DNA from: Cellulomonas sp. P24
GTDB taxonomy: Bacteria > Actinomycetota > Actinomycetes > Actinomycetales > Cellulomonadaceae
Assembly: GCF_024704385.1 (NCBI RefSeq)
Contig: NZ_JAJDFX010000002.1
Span: 62,001 to 126,000, forward strand
Direction of reading: 5' to 3'
DNA length: 64,000 bases
The translations under genes were made by a program, and so were the position numbers. How positions within the stretch are numbered: the first letter of the stretch is position 1; each line of letters starts with the position of its first letter. Below are positions 42,998 to 52,463 of this stretch, piece by piece. The notes under the pieces were generated by a model, which worked only from the letters and a program-made list of their open reading frames with translations, searched no databases and had not been told where the DNA came from.

Positions 42998-43984
42998 TCA
43001 CTGGGCAACCTCGAACCCCTCCCCGGTGAGCGCGACGAACCGGTCCTCGAGCGTCGCGCCGTCGACCCCGAACCCTCGCAGACGTACCCCGGCGGTGACC
43101 AGAGCGGCAGAGATCGCCTCCGCCGGGACCCCCGGGTCGCTCTGGGGCGCCGTGAGCAGGACATCCTCGCCGTCGGGAACAGGTCCGGCGCCGACGCTCG
43201 CAGGTGCGGCAGGATCGAGACCGAGGTCCCTCAGGACACGAGCAGCGACGTCGACGTCGGGGGTACGCACCGTCACGCGTGGGCGTCCGACGGCACGGAG
43301 CTCGTCGAGGGTGCCCTGGGCGACCAGTCGTCCTGCACTCATCACCGCCGCGTGCGTGCACATCTGCTCGACCTCGGCGAGGAGGTGGCTCGAGACGAAC
43401 ACCGTGGCGCCGTCGGCCGCGAGCGAACGGACGAGTGCGCGGACCTCGCGGGTGCCCTGCGGGTCCAGCCCGTTGGTCGGCTCGTCGAGGACCAGCAGCT
43501 CGCGCGGGGACAGCAGCGCATGCGCGATGCCGAGGCGCTGCTTCATCCCGAGCGAGTACGCCCGCACCTTCTTGCCTGCGGCGTGCGTGAGCCCGACCCG
43601 GTCGAGGGCGTCCGCGACGCGAGCAGCCCGGGTCGCGGGACTGGCATCCCGGTCGGCCGAGTCGAGCCGGCGCAGGTTGGCCGCACCGGACAGGAACGGG
43701 TAGAACGCCGGTCCCTCGACCAACGCTCCCACGCGCGGGAGGACGTCACGCCCCCGGTCCGGCATCGATCGGCCGAGGATCGACACCGTTCCGCTCGTCG
43801 CCGCCGCAAGACCCAGCATCACCCGGATCGTCGTGGTCTTGCCCGACCCGTTCGGCCCGAGGAACCCGTACACGGCTCCCCGCGGCACCGCCAGGTCGAT
43901 GCCGTCGACGGCCGCCTGATGACCGAATCGTTTGGTCAGTCCGCTCGTCTCGATCGCGAGCCCGACCGACGACGGCGACGTCAC
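42998..43984 (-). CDS. ABC transporter ATP-binding protein (CcmA/NatA-like)
   Basis: 328 residues from GTG 43984, preceded by GGAAGG; it overlaps the upstream stop as GTGA. Walker A G-P-N-G-S-G-K-T-T-T (about 44), signature Y-S-L-G-M-K-Q-R-L, Walker B L-L-V-L-D-E-P-T-N-G-L-D-P, switch His in S-S-H-L-L. The C-terminal 80 residues form the accessory domain seen in CcmA-type exporters. Powers the neighbouring ABC-2 permease. Confidence 0.93.
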   Translation of the reverse strand: MTSPSSVGLAIETSGLTKRFGHQAAVDGIDLAVPRGAVYGFLGPNGSGKTTTIRVMLGLAAATSGTVSILGRSMPDRGRDVLPRVGALVEGPAFYPFLSGAANLRRLDSADRDASPATRAARVADALDRVGLTHAAGKKVRAYSLGMKQRLGIAHALLSPRELLVLDEPTNGLDPQGTREVRALVRSLAADGATVFVSSHLLAEVEQMCTHAAVMSAGRLVAQGTLDELRAVGRPRVTVRTPDVDVAARVLRDLGLDPAAPASVGAGPVPDGEDVLLTAPQSDPGVPAEAISAALVTAGVRLRGFGVDGATLEDRFVALTGEGFEVAQ

Positions 43985-45096
43985 CGACCTTCCGCCAGGG
44001 CCTCGAGCCGCTCGACCGGGACGGCGCTGACGAGCACGGAGCCCTCCGGCGTGATCAGCACGCTGACGAGCGAGGTCGTCAGTGCCCGCCCACCCGGCAC
44101 TGCGTGGGTCAGCTGACCGATCAACGGCTCCGCGGTCGTCCCGGCCTGCAGGGTTCCCGCAGGGAGACGGAGGACGGTCGCCCATCCGCTGCCGCTGATC
44201 GTCGGGATCGTCGCGGCGGTTCCCGCACCGGCCACGCGGGGACCGGTCGGCGCCGCAGCGCTCCCCCGATCTGGGAGGGCGCCCGTCGCGGGAAGGGACC
44301 GCTCGTGCACGACGGCCCCCGCCGGCGGGACGAAGTCGAACACCTCAGGTGCAGGCGCCGCGAACGACACCGACGTGAACCCGACGCTGAAGGCCGGAGC
44401 CTCCTGGCCGCGCGCGAACACCTGGACCCGCAGCGGCACGCCCGTCCCCGAGTCGACGGCGATCGCCACGGAACCGACGAGCGTGTCCGCGGTGCGCGGG
44501 GTCAGGACGAGGTCGTACACCGACCGACCGGCGACCCGGGTGTCTCGCCCCACGGTGATCTGCGAGCTGGGGTCGAGCGCGGCCAGCAGCCGACCCGCGA
44601 GCTCACCAGGGGTCGGGACCTCACCGGCGGTCGGGGCATCGCTCGGGGTGGCGACGCGCGCAGCCGACGAGCCTGTGGGGATCGTCAGGTGCGCGACGGT
44701 GCCCGTGGACGAGTCGTAGGTCCACACGTCCGAGCCGTGGCGGACGACGTCCCGCTCCGCGAGCTGCTCGAGCACCTGGACCCGGACGTTCGTCGGACCG
44801 TCGACGTAGACGCGCGCCGTGTGCGAGCCGGTCAGCAGCCCGAGGACGGTCGCCGCGTCGGTCGACCCCACCGTGAGACCCGACGGCAGGGCCGGCAGCC
44901 CGAGCGACGACGACTGCGCGACGGTCCCCGACAACGCACGGGTCGTGCTGCCGGCGACCATCGCGAGCACCTGCTCCGGAGATCTCTCCGGGAGCTGTGC
45001 GGTCGCACCGGCTGTCAGGGTTCCGACCAGGCCGCTGACCCCCACCAGCGCCGGAACCACAGCAGCCGGGAGCCAGTGCACCCAGCGACGTGTCAT
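43981..45096 (-). CDS. exported LolA/RseB-like protein
   Basis: 371 residues from ATG 45096 (AGAAGGG upstream). Signal peptide or N-terminal anchor (about 6-33, ending G-A-T-A-Q). The rest reads as a LolA/LppX/RseB-type half-barrel: alternating strands with V-Y-D-L-V-L-T-P-R near 190 and F-D-F-V-P-P-A-G near 250. Such folds carry lipids or sense envelope stress. Encoded first in the exporter unit, it may hand over or receive the substrate. No lipobox Cys. Confidence 0.75.
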   Translation of the reverse strand: MTRRWVHWLPAAVVPALVGVSGLVGTLTAGATAQLPERSPEQVLAMVAGSTTRALSGTVAQSSSLGLPALPSGLTVGSTDAATVLGLLTGSHTARVYVDGPTNVRVQVLEQLAERDVVRHGSDVWTYDSSTGTVAHLTIPTGSSAARVATPSDAPTAGEVPTPGELAGRLLAALDPSSQITVGRDTRVAGRSVYDLVLTPRTADTLVGSVAIAVDSGTGVPLRVQVFARGQEAPAFSVGFTSVSFAAPAPEVFDFVPPAGAVVHERSLPATGALPDRGSAAAPTGPRVAGAGTAATIPTISGSGWATVLRLPAGTLQAGTTAEPLIGQLTHAVPGGRALTTSLVSVLITPEGSVLVSAVPVERLEALAEGR

Positions 45097-45241
45097 GTCG
45101 ACCCTTCTCGCACCACCAGTCCGATGAGACGACGCTACGTCCACCGACCGCGCCCAGCACGGTGTGCCGGGTGAAGAGATGGTGCACGATCCGTCACGAT
45201 CCGCACTGCCGCCTCGAACCGCTCGGACCTGCTGCGGTCCG

Positions 45242-46081
45242 TCACGACAGCAGCGTGCCGGCGTGGTCCGGGACGTAGTTCTGGGTGTCCCGCGGCGGCC
45301 GGATGTAGCCGGTCGAGGGCGGGCGCGGCGGGAGCTCGATCGGCAGCCGCTGCACCTCGCGGTAGTCCACCGTCGAGAGCAGGTGACTGATCATGTTGAG
45401 CCGGGCGCGGCGCTTGTCGTCGCTCTCGACGACCCACCACGGCGCCTCGGGGATGTCGGTGTGGACCATCATCTGATCCTTGGCACGCGAGTACTCCTCC
45501 CACCGCGTGATGGACTCCAGGTCCATCGGCGAGAGCTTCCAGCGGCGCATCGGGTCACCCAGGCGCGACCGGAACCGCGCTTCCTGCTCGGCATCGCTCA
45601 CCGAGAACCAGTACTTCCGCAGCAGGACGCCGTCCTCGACGAGCATGCGCTCGAAGATCGGGCACTGGTGGAGGAAACGGTGGTACTCGTCATTGGTGGC
45701 GAACCCCATCACCCGCTCGACGCCGGCCCGGTTGTACCACGAGCGGTCGAACAGGACCATCTCTCCTGCAGCCGGCAGCTGGGCGACGTAACGCTGGAAG
45801 TACCACTGGGTCCGCTCGCGGTCGCTCGGGGCGGGAAGGGCCGCGATCCGCGCCACACGAGGGTTCAGGTACTGCGTGACCCGCTTGATCGTGCTGCCCT
45901 TGCCAGCCGCGTCCCGACCCTCGAAGATCACCACGAGGCGCTGGCCCGTGGACCGGACCCACTCCTGGAGGGTCACGAGCTCGGCCTGGAGCCGGAACAG
46001 CTCCGCCTCGTAGACCTTCGCGGGGATCCGCTCGCGCACTGTCGTCTTGGGGACCTTCTCGACCTTCCGGCTCTTCGCCAT
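45242..46081 (-). CDS. ppk2: polyphosphate kinase 2 (PPK2)
   Basis: 279 residues from ATG 46081. PPK2 core: Walker A F-E-G-R-D-A-A-G-K-G-S-T near 55, the P-R-V-A-R-I-A-A-L-P stretch, lid motif F-D-R-S-W-Y-N-R-A-G-V-E. Uses polyphosphate to phosphorylate nucleoside mono- or diphosphates. The length and N-x-x-E order fit class I (NDP to NTP), but subclass assignment needs alignment. It is a separate unit; the PPTase gene lies beyond on the other strand. Confidence 0.93.
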   Translation of the reverse strand: MAKSRKVEKVPKTTVRERIPAKVYEAELFRLQAELVTLQEWVRSTGQRLVVIFEGRDAAGKGSTIKRVTQYLNPRVARIAALPAPSDRERTQWYFQRYVAQLPAAGEMVLFDRSWYNRAGVERVMGFATNDEYHRFLHQCPIFERMLVEDGVLLRKYWFSVSDAEQEARFRSRLGDPMRRWKLSPMDLESITRWEEYSRAKDQMMVHTDIPEAPWWVVESDDKRRARLNMISHLLSTVDYREVQRLPIELPPRPPSTGYIRPPRDTQNYVPDHAGTLLS

Positions 46082-46247
46082 GGTCGGCATGCTACGACTG
46101 CACGGCTCTCGCGGCAGGGTGTGGCGACGACGCACCGAGCGGCAGGTCCGGGCGCCACGCGAGGGGCACCCGCTGCGCCCCGCCCGACGGGGCCCACCAG
46201 CGGGCCTGCAGGTTGCCCTGTCACGACCGCGCCCGCAGACTCTGGCC

Positions 46248-47042
46248 ATGACGTTCGTCGGCTCCCCCGCGGTCGAGATCGTCTGGTCCTGGGCGGTCCC
46301 CCACCTCGAGCGCCACCTGACCGCCGACGAACGCGCTCGGTACCAGCGGCTACGTCGACAGTCCGACCGGGACATGTTCGCGAGCGGTCGCGCACTCCTG
46401 CGGGAGGTCGCCGGGACCTGGATGGGCGTTCCGTGGCGCGAGGTCGTCCTGCGAACCACGTGCGCCCGCTGCGGCGCGACCGATCACGGGGCACCAGTCG
46501 TCGAGCAGGTCGCGGGAGCACACCCCGCTCCCCACGTCAGCCTGACACACGCGCGGGGCCTGGTCATGGTCGCCGCAGGAGACTTCGGAGCCCTCGGCGT
46601 CGACTGCGAGCCGCTCGACGGTGCGCTCGTCGCCGGGTTCGACGACGTGGCACTCGCACCGTCCGAGCAGGCCGCCCTCGCCGGCGAGGAGGCTCGCCTC
46701 GCAGGCCCGGCGATCCCCGACGGCGACCGGTCGATGCTGCGCGAGGCTCGGCTCCGGACCTGGGTGCGGAAGGAAGCCGTGCTCAAGGCCACCGGTCAGG
46801 GCCTGGCCACCGATCCGCGCGAGGTCGTGCTCGGACGGTGGTCCGACCCGCCGCAGGTCGTGGCGGCACCGGGCCCGGTCCCAGCGACCAGGTGGTGGAT
46901 GGTGGATGTCGACCCCGTGCCCGGTTTCCTCGGAGCCGTCGCGTCGGCAGCACCCGGTATCGAGAGGGCTCGGCTCGACGTGCGGCAGGTGGAGCTCGAC
47001 CGGACCGACGTCACGGGAGCGACGGCAACGAGGCACGCATGA
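46248..47042 (+). CDS. 4'-phosphopantetheinyl transferase (Sfp-type)
   Basis: 264 residues. Sfp motifs: V-S-L-T-H-A (about 97), G-V-D-C-E-P (about 113-118, magnesium-binding acid pair), and W-V-R-K-E-A-V-L-K-A-T-G-Q-G-L near 170. It transfers the phosphopantetheine arm of CoA to a carrier Ser. The nearest carrier protein is the T domain of the Pls-type synthetase (Ser545) four kilobases away, a probable substrate. The 3' end overlaps the M1 aminopeptidase gene by 32 bp on the opposite strand. Confidence 0.93.
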   Translation: MTFVGSPAVEIVWSWAVPHLERHLTADERARYQRLRRQSDRDMFASGRALLREVAGTWMGVPWREVVLRTTCARCGATDHGAPVVEQVAGAHPAPHVSLTHARGLVMVAAGDFGALGVDCEPLDGALVAGFDDVALAPSEQAALAGEEARLAGPAIPDGDRSMLREARLRTWVRKEAVLKATGQGLATDPREVVLGRWSDPPQVVAAPGPVPATRWWMVDVDPVPGFLGAVASAAPGIERARLDVRQVELDRTDVTGATATRHA

Positions 47043-48336
47043 GCCAGGCGTCGAACAGCGGCCCGAGGTCCTGGCGCGCACGTCGCTCGGCACAGTCGAT
47101 GAACTGCGCAGTCGTCGCCGAGCCGTGCCGGTAGGTGCCGGTCCAGGAGTGCAGCGACTCGACGAACGCGTCGTCACCGATCGTCCGGCGCAGGGCGTGC
47201 AGGGTCAGCGCGCCGCGCTGGTAGACCCTGTCGTCGAACATGAGCTCCGGACCCGGGTCGCCGATGACGATGTCCTGCGGGAGATCCGCGAGCCGCTCCC
47301 ACGACCGCGTGGCGATCTCGTCCGCGGTGGGTCCCCCGGACCGCTCCGACCACAGCCACTCGGCGTAGCACGCGAAGCCCTCGTGCAACCAGATGTGCCG
47401 CCAGTGGGCCGCGGTCACGCTGTTGCCGAACCACTGGTGCGCCAGCTCGTGCGCGATCAGGCGCTCGGACCCGCGCCTCCCGTCGACGTGGTTCGCACCG
47501 AACACCGACATCCCCTGGGCCTCGAGGGGGATCTCGAGGTCGTCGTCGGTGACCACGACGTCGTACCGTGCGAACGGGTACGGACCGAACAGGTCCTCGA
47601 ACACGTCCATCATCGTCGACTGTCGCGCGAAGTCGTGCCGGAACGCCGCCTCGAGGCGGGCCGGGAGAGCGGCCACCTGCGGCACGCGGCCGGTCGCCGT
47701 CATGAGCGTCGTGTACCTCCCGATCTGCACGGTCGCGAGGTAGGGCGACATGGGCTCGGTCTGCTCGTACACCCACCGGGTCCGACTCGCCCGGGTCGAT
47801 CGGCTGACGAGAGCGCCGTTCGCGACGACGTGGTACGGGGACTCCGTGGTGATCGCGATCTGGAAGCTCGCCTTGTCGCCGGGGTCGTCGTTGCACGGGA
47901 ACCAGGACGGTGCGCCGTCGGGCTGACCGGCGACGATCACCCCGTCGGCCAGCTCCTCCCAGCCGACCTCGCCCCATGGTCCGGCGGTCGGCCGCGGGTG
48001 CCCGCCGTACTCGATCTCGACGACCACGCTGCTCCCGACCGCGAGCGGCAGCTCGGGCACGATCGACAGGGCGCCGGCGCGATGGCTCCACCGCGTCGCA
48101 CGCCGACCGTTCACGACCACCCGGGAGACCCGGAGCCCCACGAGGTCCAGCGTGAACCGTGACGCGGCCCGGGTGGCGGTCGCGTGCACCCGGGCGTGCG
48201 CGCTCAACCGGTTGCTCGCGACCCGGTAGTCCAGGTCCAGCTCGTACCGAGTCACGTGGAGGTCCGCATGACCGTGCCGAGGCAGGTACGGGTCGGTGCC
48301 GTCGGGCTGCCGTCCACCTGGTCGTGTCGCCGTCAT
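47011..48336 (-). CDS. M1-family zinc aminopeptidase
   Basis: 441 residues, shorter than full aminopeptidase N: N-terminal beta domain plus thermolysin-like domain, without the long C-terminal helical domain. Zinc site H296-E-L-A-H300-x18-E319. The usual G-x-M-E-N exopeptidase loop reads E-A-Q-G-M-S here. The ATG overlaps the synthetase stop by ATGA, so it is translated with the Pls-type synthetase. In Streptomyces, epsilon-poly-lysine is degraded by a zinc aminopeptidase, so polymer trimming or self-protection is a plausible role. Confidence 0.9.
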   Translation of the reverse strand: MTATRPGGRQPDGTDPYLPRHGHADLHVTRYELDLDYRVASNRLSAHARVHATATRAASRFTLDLVGLRVSRVVVNGRRATRWSHRAGALSIVPELPLAVGSSVVVEIEYGGHPRPTAGPWGEVGWEELADGVIVAGQPDGAPSWFPCNDDPGDKASFQIAITTESPYHVVANGALVSRSTRASRTRWVYEQTEPMSPYLATVQIGRYTTLMTATGRVPQVAALPARLEAAFRHDFARQSTMMDVFEDLFGPYPFARYDVVVTDDDLEIPLEAQGMSVFGANHVDGRRGSERLIAHELAHQWFGNSVTAAHWRHIWLHEGFACYAEWLWSERSGGPTADEIATRSWERLADLPQDIVIGDPGPELMFDDRVYQRGALTLHALRRTIGDDAFVESLHSWTGTYRHGSATTAQFIDCAERRARQDLGPLFDAWLMRASLPSLP

Positions 48337-51300
48337 GAGCTCCTCGCGGTGTCGCCTGCCGGTGAGATCGGGTTGCCCCGCCAGCGGGTACCGCCCGGGA
48401 TGGCATCCCCTCGCAGCACCAGCGACGAGGCTCCCACACTGGCGCCCGCCCCGACCGATGCCGCAGGGAGGACGACGCCGTGCGGACCGATGCTCGCCCC
48501 GTCCTCGAGCACGACGGTGTCCAGGCTCATGACCCGGTCGTGGAACAGGTGCGTCTGGAGGACGCATCCGCGGTTGACCGTCACCGCGTCCCCGAGCGAC
48601 ACCAGGTCGGCCTCGGGGAGCCAGTACGTCTCGCACCAGACCCCGGCGCCGACGCGTGCCCCGAGAGAGCGCAGCCACAGGTTCAGCGCGGGGGTCCCGT
48701 ACGACGAGAGCACGAACCAGGGCACCGCCACCAGCTCCACGAACGTGTCCGCGAGCTCGTTGCGCCACACGAACGTGCTCCAGAGCGGGTGCTCCCCTGC
48801 TGTCACACGTCCGACCAGGAGCCACTTCGCGGCTGAGGCGATCAGGGCCGCGACCGCACCGGCTGCGAGGATCGCCAGCGGTGCGACGACCAGCACCAGG
48901 GCACCGTGGTCGGCGATCACGACCTCGAGCACCACGGCGACACCGAGGGCGAGGAGGACGGTGACGATCACGGGAACCAGGCGGAACGCCTCGACCAGCG
49001 CCCGCGCGAACCGCACCCGCCGTGGTGGCGCGAAGGTCCCGGCCGCGTCGGAGACGACGACCGATCGCCGTAGTCGGACCGGCGGCGACCCGAGCCACGA
49101 CGTCCCCGCCTTGGCGCGCTCCGGGGTCGCCGACAGCACGGCGACGAGTCCGCGCTTGGGGACCTTGCGACCGGGCGCCGTCATCCCCGAGTTCCCGAGG
49201 AACGCGCGCTTGCCGACCTTCGCGGGCTCGATCCGCAGCCAGCCACGGCCGAGCTCGTACGACCCGACAAGAGTGTCGTCCGCGAGGAACGCGCCGTCGC
49301 CGACGGTGGTCATCCCAGGGAGGAGCAGCACGGTCGAGGCTTCGACGTCACGACCGACCCGGGCACCGAGGAGCCGCAGCCACACCGGGGTCATGAGGCT
49401 CGAGTAGAGCGGGAAGAGCGCCGTGCGAGCCTCGTCCATCAGTCGCAGCGTGGCCCACACCTGCCAGCCGACGCGGCTGCGCACCGGGTGGTGCCCCGGG
49501 CGGACCCCGATGCCGAGCAGTCTCACGCACACGACCGTGAGGGTTGCGAGAACCACCAGTGCGGTCACGGTCGCCAACGGCACCCACCCGAGCGCCGCGC
49601 GGGTGGCCGCTGCCGCCGACACGCTGTCGCGCACCGCGGGCCACAGGACGAGGAGCCCCGCGACGCCGGCGACGAGAGGGAGCCCCGCGAGCAGGACCGC
49701 CGTGACCCCGTAGACCGCGACCCAGTGGGACGCACGCGGTGCGCGCTCGAGCGGCCAGTCCCGCGGGGCCGGGCCGATGAACACGGCGGGTGAACCGCCC
49801 CACTTCTCGCCGGGCGGGATGTGCTCGAGCACCGCCGAGCCCGGAGCGACCTCGGACCCCTGCCCGACCCGGGCGCCCGGTGCGAGGACGCTCCGCGTCC
49901 CCACGGTCGCCCGCGCACCCACCCGCACCCGCCCGACGTGCACGACGTCCCCGTCGACCCAGTGACCGCTCAGGTCGACCTCGGGCTCGATCGACGCCTC
50001 GGCCCCGAGCGTGAGCATGCCGGTGAGTGGCGGGAGCGAGTGCAGGTCGACGCCCTGACCGATCGTGGCCCCGAGAGCGCGCGCGTAGTAGGTCACCCAC
50101 GGTGCGCCCGCCAGGTTCGCCGCACCCGCGACGGTCGCGAACGACTCGACGAACCACAGGCGGAGGTGGACCGATCCGCCACGGGGGTACGTCCCTGGCC
50201 GCACGTGACGGAGCAGCAGGCGAGCCACGAGAACGGTCGACAGCATGCGCCCGATCGGCGTGATCAGCAGCACCCACCCCGCGAGCACCCACCACCACGA
50301 CACGGTCGGCACCCACGGCACCCGACCCGTCGCGTGGACGACGTTCCCGAGCGCCGCGACCCACGTCGACCACCGCAGCCCGGTGACCGCGCTGAGCGGC
50401 ACCGAGAGAAGGGTCTGGACGACCTGGGCGGTCCGTGGGACCGGGCTGACCACCCGCCCCTCCCGCACGACGGCCGGAGCGAGCTCGTCCAGGCGCTGGG
50501 CCAGGTCCGTGACCCGCGGGTTCTCGTAGACGTCTGCCACGGTGACCGTCGGGAACTGCTCGCGGAGCACCGCGACGAGCTGCGCCGCGACGAGGCTCCC
50601 GCCGCCGCTGTCGAAGAAGTCGTCGTCGGGACCGGTGACGGCGGTGCCGAGCACGCGTGTCCACTGCTCTGCCAGCCATGCCACCGTCCCCGAGAGGACC
50701 TGCGTCGTCTCGGTCGCGGCCTCGTCGACCCGTTCCAGTGGCCACGGGAGCGCATCGCGGTCGACCTTGCCCGAGCCTCGCGTCGGCAGGGCGTCGACGA
50801 CGGCGACCAGCGGGACGAGCGGCGCCGGGAGCCGTTGCAGGAGGTCCCGCCGTGCAGCGGCGACGTCGACCACCACACCCTCGCGCGCGACGACGTACCC
50901 GACCAGGACCTGGCTGCCCCCGGCGGTCCGGCGGACGGCGGCTGCCGCCCCGGCCACCCCGGCCAGCTGCTGCAGCGCCGCGTCGATCTCCCCGAGCTCG
51001 ATCCGGCGACCGCCGAGCTTGACCTGGTCGTCGCCGCGCCCGACGAACACGAGCCCGGCCGGCTCGTAGCGGACGAGGTCGCCGCTGCGGTAGGCACGGT
51101 CCCACCCGAGCGACTCGACGGGCGCGAACCTCTCGCGGTCGCGCTCCTCGTCCAGGTACCGCGCCATGCCGACGCCACCGATCACGAGCTCACCGACCTC
51201 ACCGGGGGCGACCCGTGCTCCCGTGTCGTCCAGGACGGCGAGGTCCCAGCCGTCGAGGGCGTGCCCGATGCGCACCGGTCCGTCCCCGGTCATCAGCGCG

Positions 51301-52229
51301 GCGCAGGCGACCACCGTCGTCTCGGTGGGCCCGTACGTGTTCCAGACCTCGCGACCGGGGACCACGAGACGGCCGGCGAGCTCGGCCGGGCAGGCCTCCC
51401 CTCCGAAGATCAGCAGACGGACCCCTGCGAGCTCCTCCGGGCGCCACAGGCCGGCCAGGGTCGGCACGGTGGAGATCACGGTGATCTCCCGCGCCACGAG
51501 CCACGGTCCGAGGTCCATCCCGGAACGCACCAGTGCGCGCGGTGCCGGGACCAGGCAGGCGCCATGCGCCCAGGCGAGCCACATCTCCTCGCACGATGCG
51601 TCGAACGCGACCGACAGCCCGGCGAGCACCCGGTCGCCGGGTGCGATCGGTGCGTCGGTGAGGAAGAGTCGCGACTCGGCGTCGACCAGGGCGGCAGCGG
51701 ACCGATGGCTGACCGCCACACCCTTCGGCGTGCCCGTCGAGCCGGAGGTGAAGATTACCCACGCGTCGTCTTCCGGCAGCGGTCGGCGCGCACTCCCGCC
51801 CACCCCGAGGGAGGGGCGACGGAGCTCGATGCCGCCGTCCTCCACGAGGACGGCGACGACGTCGGCCTCGGCGAAGACGGTCGCGGCCCGCTCCGGGGGG
51901 TCGTCGACGTCCACCGGGACGTATGCGGCCCCCGCCCGCAGCACGGCGAGGATCGCCACGTAGAGCTCGTCGGTGCCGGACGGGATGCGGACGCCGACGC
52001 GGTCCCCCGGACGCACGCCTGCTCGTTCCAGCTCCCGGGCCCGCGCGTCGACCGCCTCCACCAGTACCGCGTAGGTGAGCGTCGCATGGCCGTCGTCGAC
52101 CGCCGGCGCTTCCGGGTGGCGGGCCGCGGTCTCCTCGAGGATGTCGATCAGCGTCCGGCTCGGTGCGGCGTGCGCGCCGCGCAGGAAGCCCTCGGTGACT
52201 GGAGGTCCCTGCTCGTCCAGCTCAGCCAT
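48333..52229 (-). CDS. Pls/PosA-family non-ribosomal peptide synthetase
   Basis: About 1298 residues (Pls of Streptomyces albulus is about 1319). Adenylation domain (about 25-500; F-T-S-G-S-T-G-T-P-K-G, F-D-A-S-C-E-E, Y-R-S-G-D-L, G-R-G-D-D-Q-V-K-L-G-G-R-R-I-E), thiolation domain with S545 (D-S-G-G-G-S-L), then six or so membrane helices interleaved with tandem left-handed beta-helix/acyltransferase-like repeats (G-A-R-V-G, G-x-x-V-L). No classical condensation domain. Family members make linear iso-peptide homopolymers such as epsilon-poly-lysine; the amino acid here is not predictable by eye. The ATG at 52229 lacks a clear ribosome site. Confidence 0.92.
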   Translation of the reverse strand: MAELDEQGPPVTEGFLRGAHAAPSRTLIDILEETAARHPEAPAVDDGHATLTYAVLVEAVDARARELERAGVRPGDRVGVRIPSGTDELYVAILAVLRAGAAYVPVDVDDPPERAATVFAEADVVAVLVEDGGIELRRPSLGVGGSARRPLPEDDAWVIFTSGSTGTPKGVAVSHRSAAALVDAESRLFLTDAPIAPGDRVLAGLSVAFDASCEEMWLAWAHGACLVPAPRALVRSGMDLGPWLVAREITVISTVPTLAGLWRPEELAGVRLLIFGGEACPAELAGRLVVPGREVWNTYGPTETTVVACAALMTGDGPVRIGHALDGWDLAVLDDTGARVAPGEVGELVIGGVGMARYLDEERDRERFAPVESLGWDRAYRSGDLVRYEPAGLVFVGRGDDQVKLGGRRIELGEIDAALQQLAGVAGAAAAVRRTAGGSQVLVGYVVAREGVVVDVAAARRDLLQRLPAPLVPLVAVVDALPTRGSGKVDRDALPWPLERVDEAATETTQVLSGTVAWLAEQWTRVLGTAVTGPDDDFFDSGGGSLVAAQLVAVLREQFPTVTVADVYENPRVTDLAQRLDELAPAVVREGRVVSPVPRTAQVVQTLLSVPLSAVTGLRWSTWVAALGNVVHATGRVPWVPTVSWWWVLAGWVLLITPIGRMLSTVLVARLLLRHVRPGTYPRGGSVHLRLWFVESFATVAGAANLAGAPWVTYYARALGATIGQGVDLHSLPPLTGMLTLGAEASIEPEVDLSGHWVDGDVVHVGRVRVGARATVGTRSVLAPGARVGQGSEVAPGSAVLEHIPPGEKWGGSPAVFIGPAPRDWPLERAPRASHWVAVYGVTAVLLAGLPLVAGVAGLLVLWPAVRDSVSAAAATRAALGWVPLATVTALVVLATLTVVCVRLLGIGVRPGHHPVRSRVGWQVWATLRLMDEARTALFPLYSSLMTPVWLRLLGARVGRDVEASTVLLLPGMTTVGDGAFLADDTLVGSYELGRGWLRIEPAKVGKRAFLGNSGMTAPGRKVPKRGLVAVLSATPERAKAGTSWLGSPPVRLRRSVVVSDAAGTFAPPRRVRFARALVEAFRLVPVIVTVLLALGVAVVLEVVIADHGALVLVVAPLAILAAGAVAALIASAAKWLLVGRVTAGEHPLWSTFVWRNELADTFVELVAVPWFVLSSYGTPALNLWLRSLGARVGAGVWCETYWLPEADLVSLGDAVTVNRGCVLQTHLFHDRVMSLDTVVLEDGASIGPHGVVLPAASVGAGASVGASSLVLRGDAIPGGTRWRGNPISPAGDTARSS

Positions 52230-52463
52230 GACGGCTGTGCCGCTCGACGGGCCGGTGGCCGACCGTGGTTCGTGTGGTGCTCCGCACTGCTCAGCCCCTG
52301 TGCTCGGACGATGGTCGTTCAGCCGGGTCGGCGCCTCGTCGCCGCCCCCGCAGCCGCCGTGCCCAGGATAGGTGCCCGGCGGGGTCAGAACCGGCCACGC
52401 CCCCGCTGGCACCACCCGGAGATCGGCCCGCTCACAGCTCCCGCTTGGCCTGGAGGTACCCTC

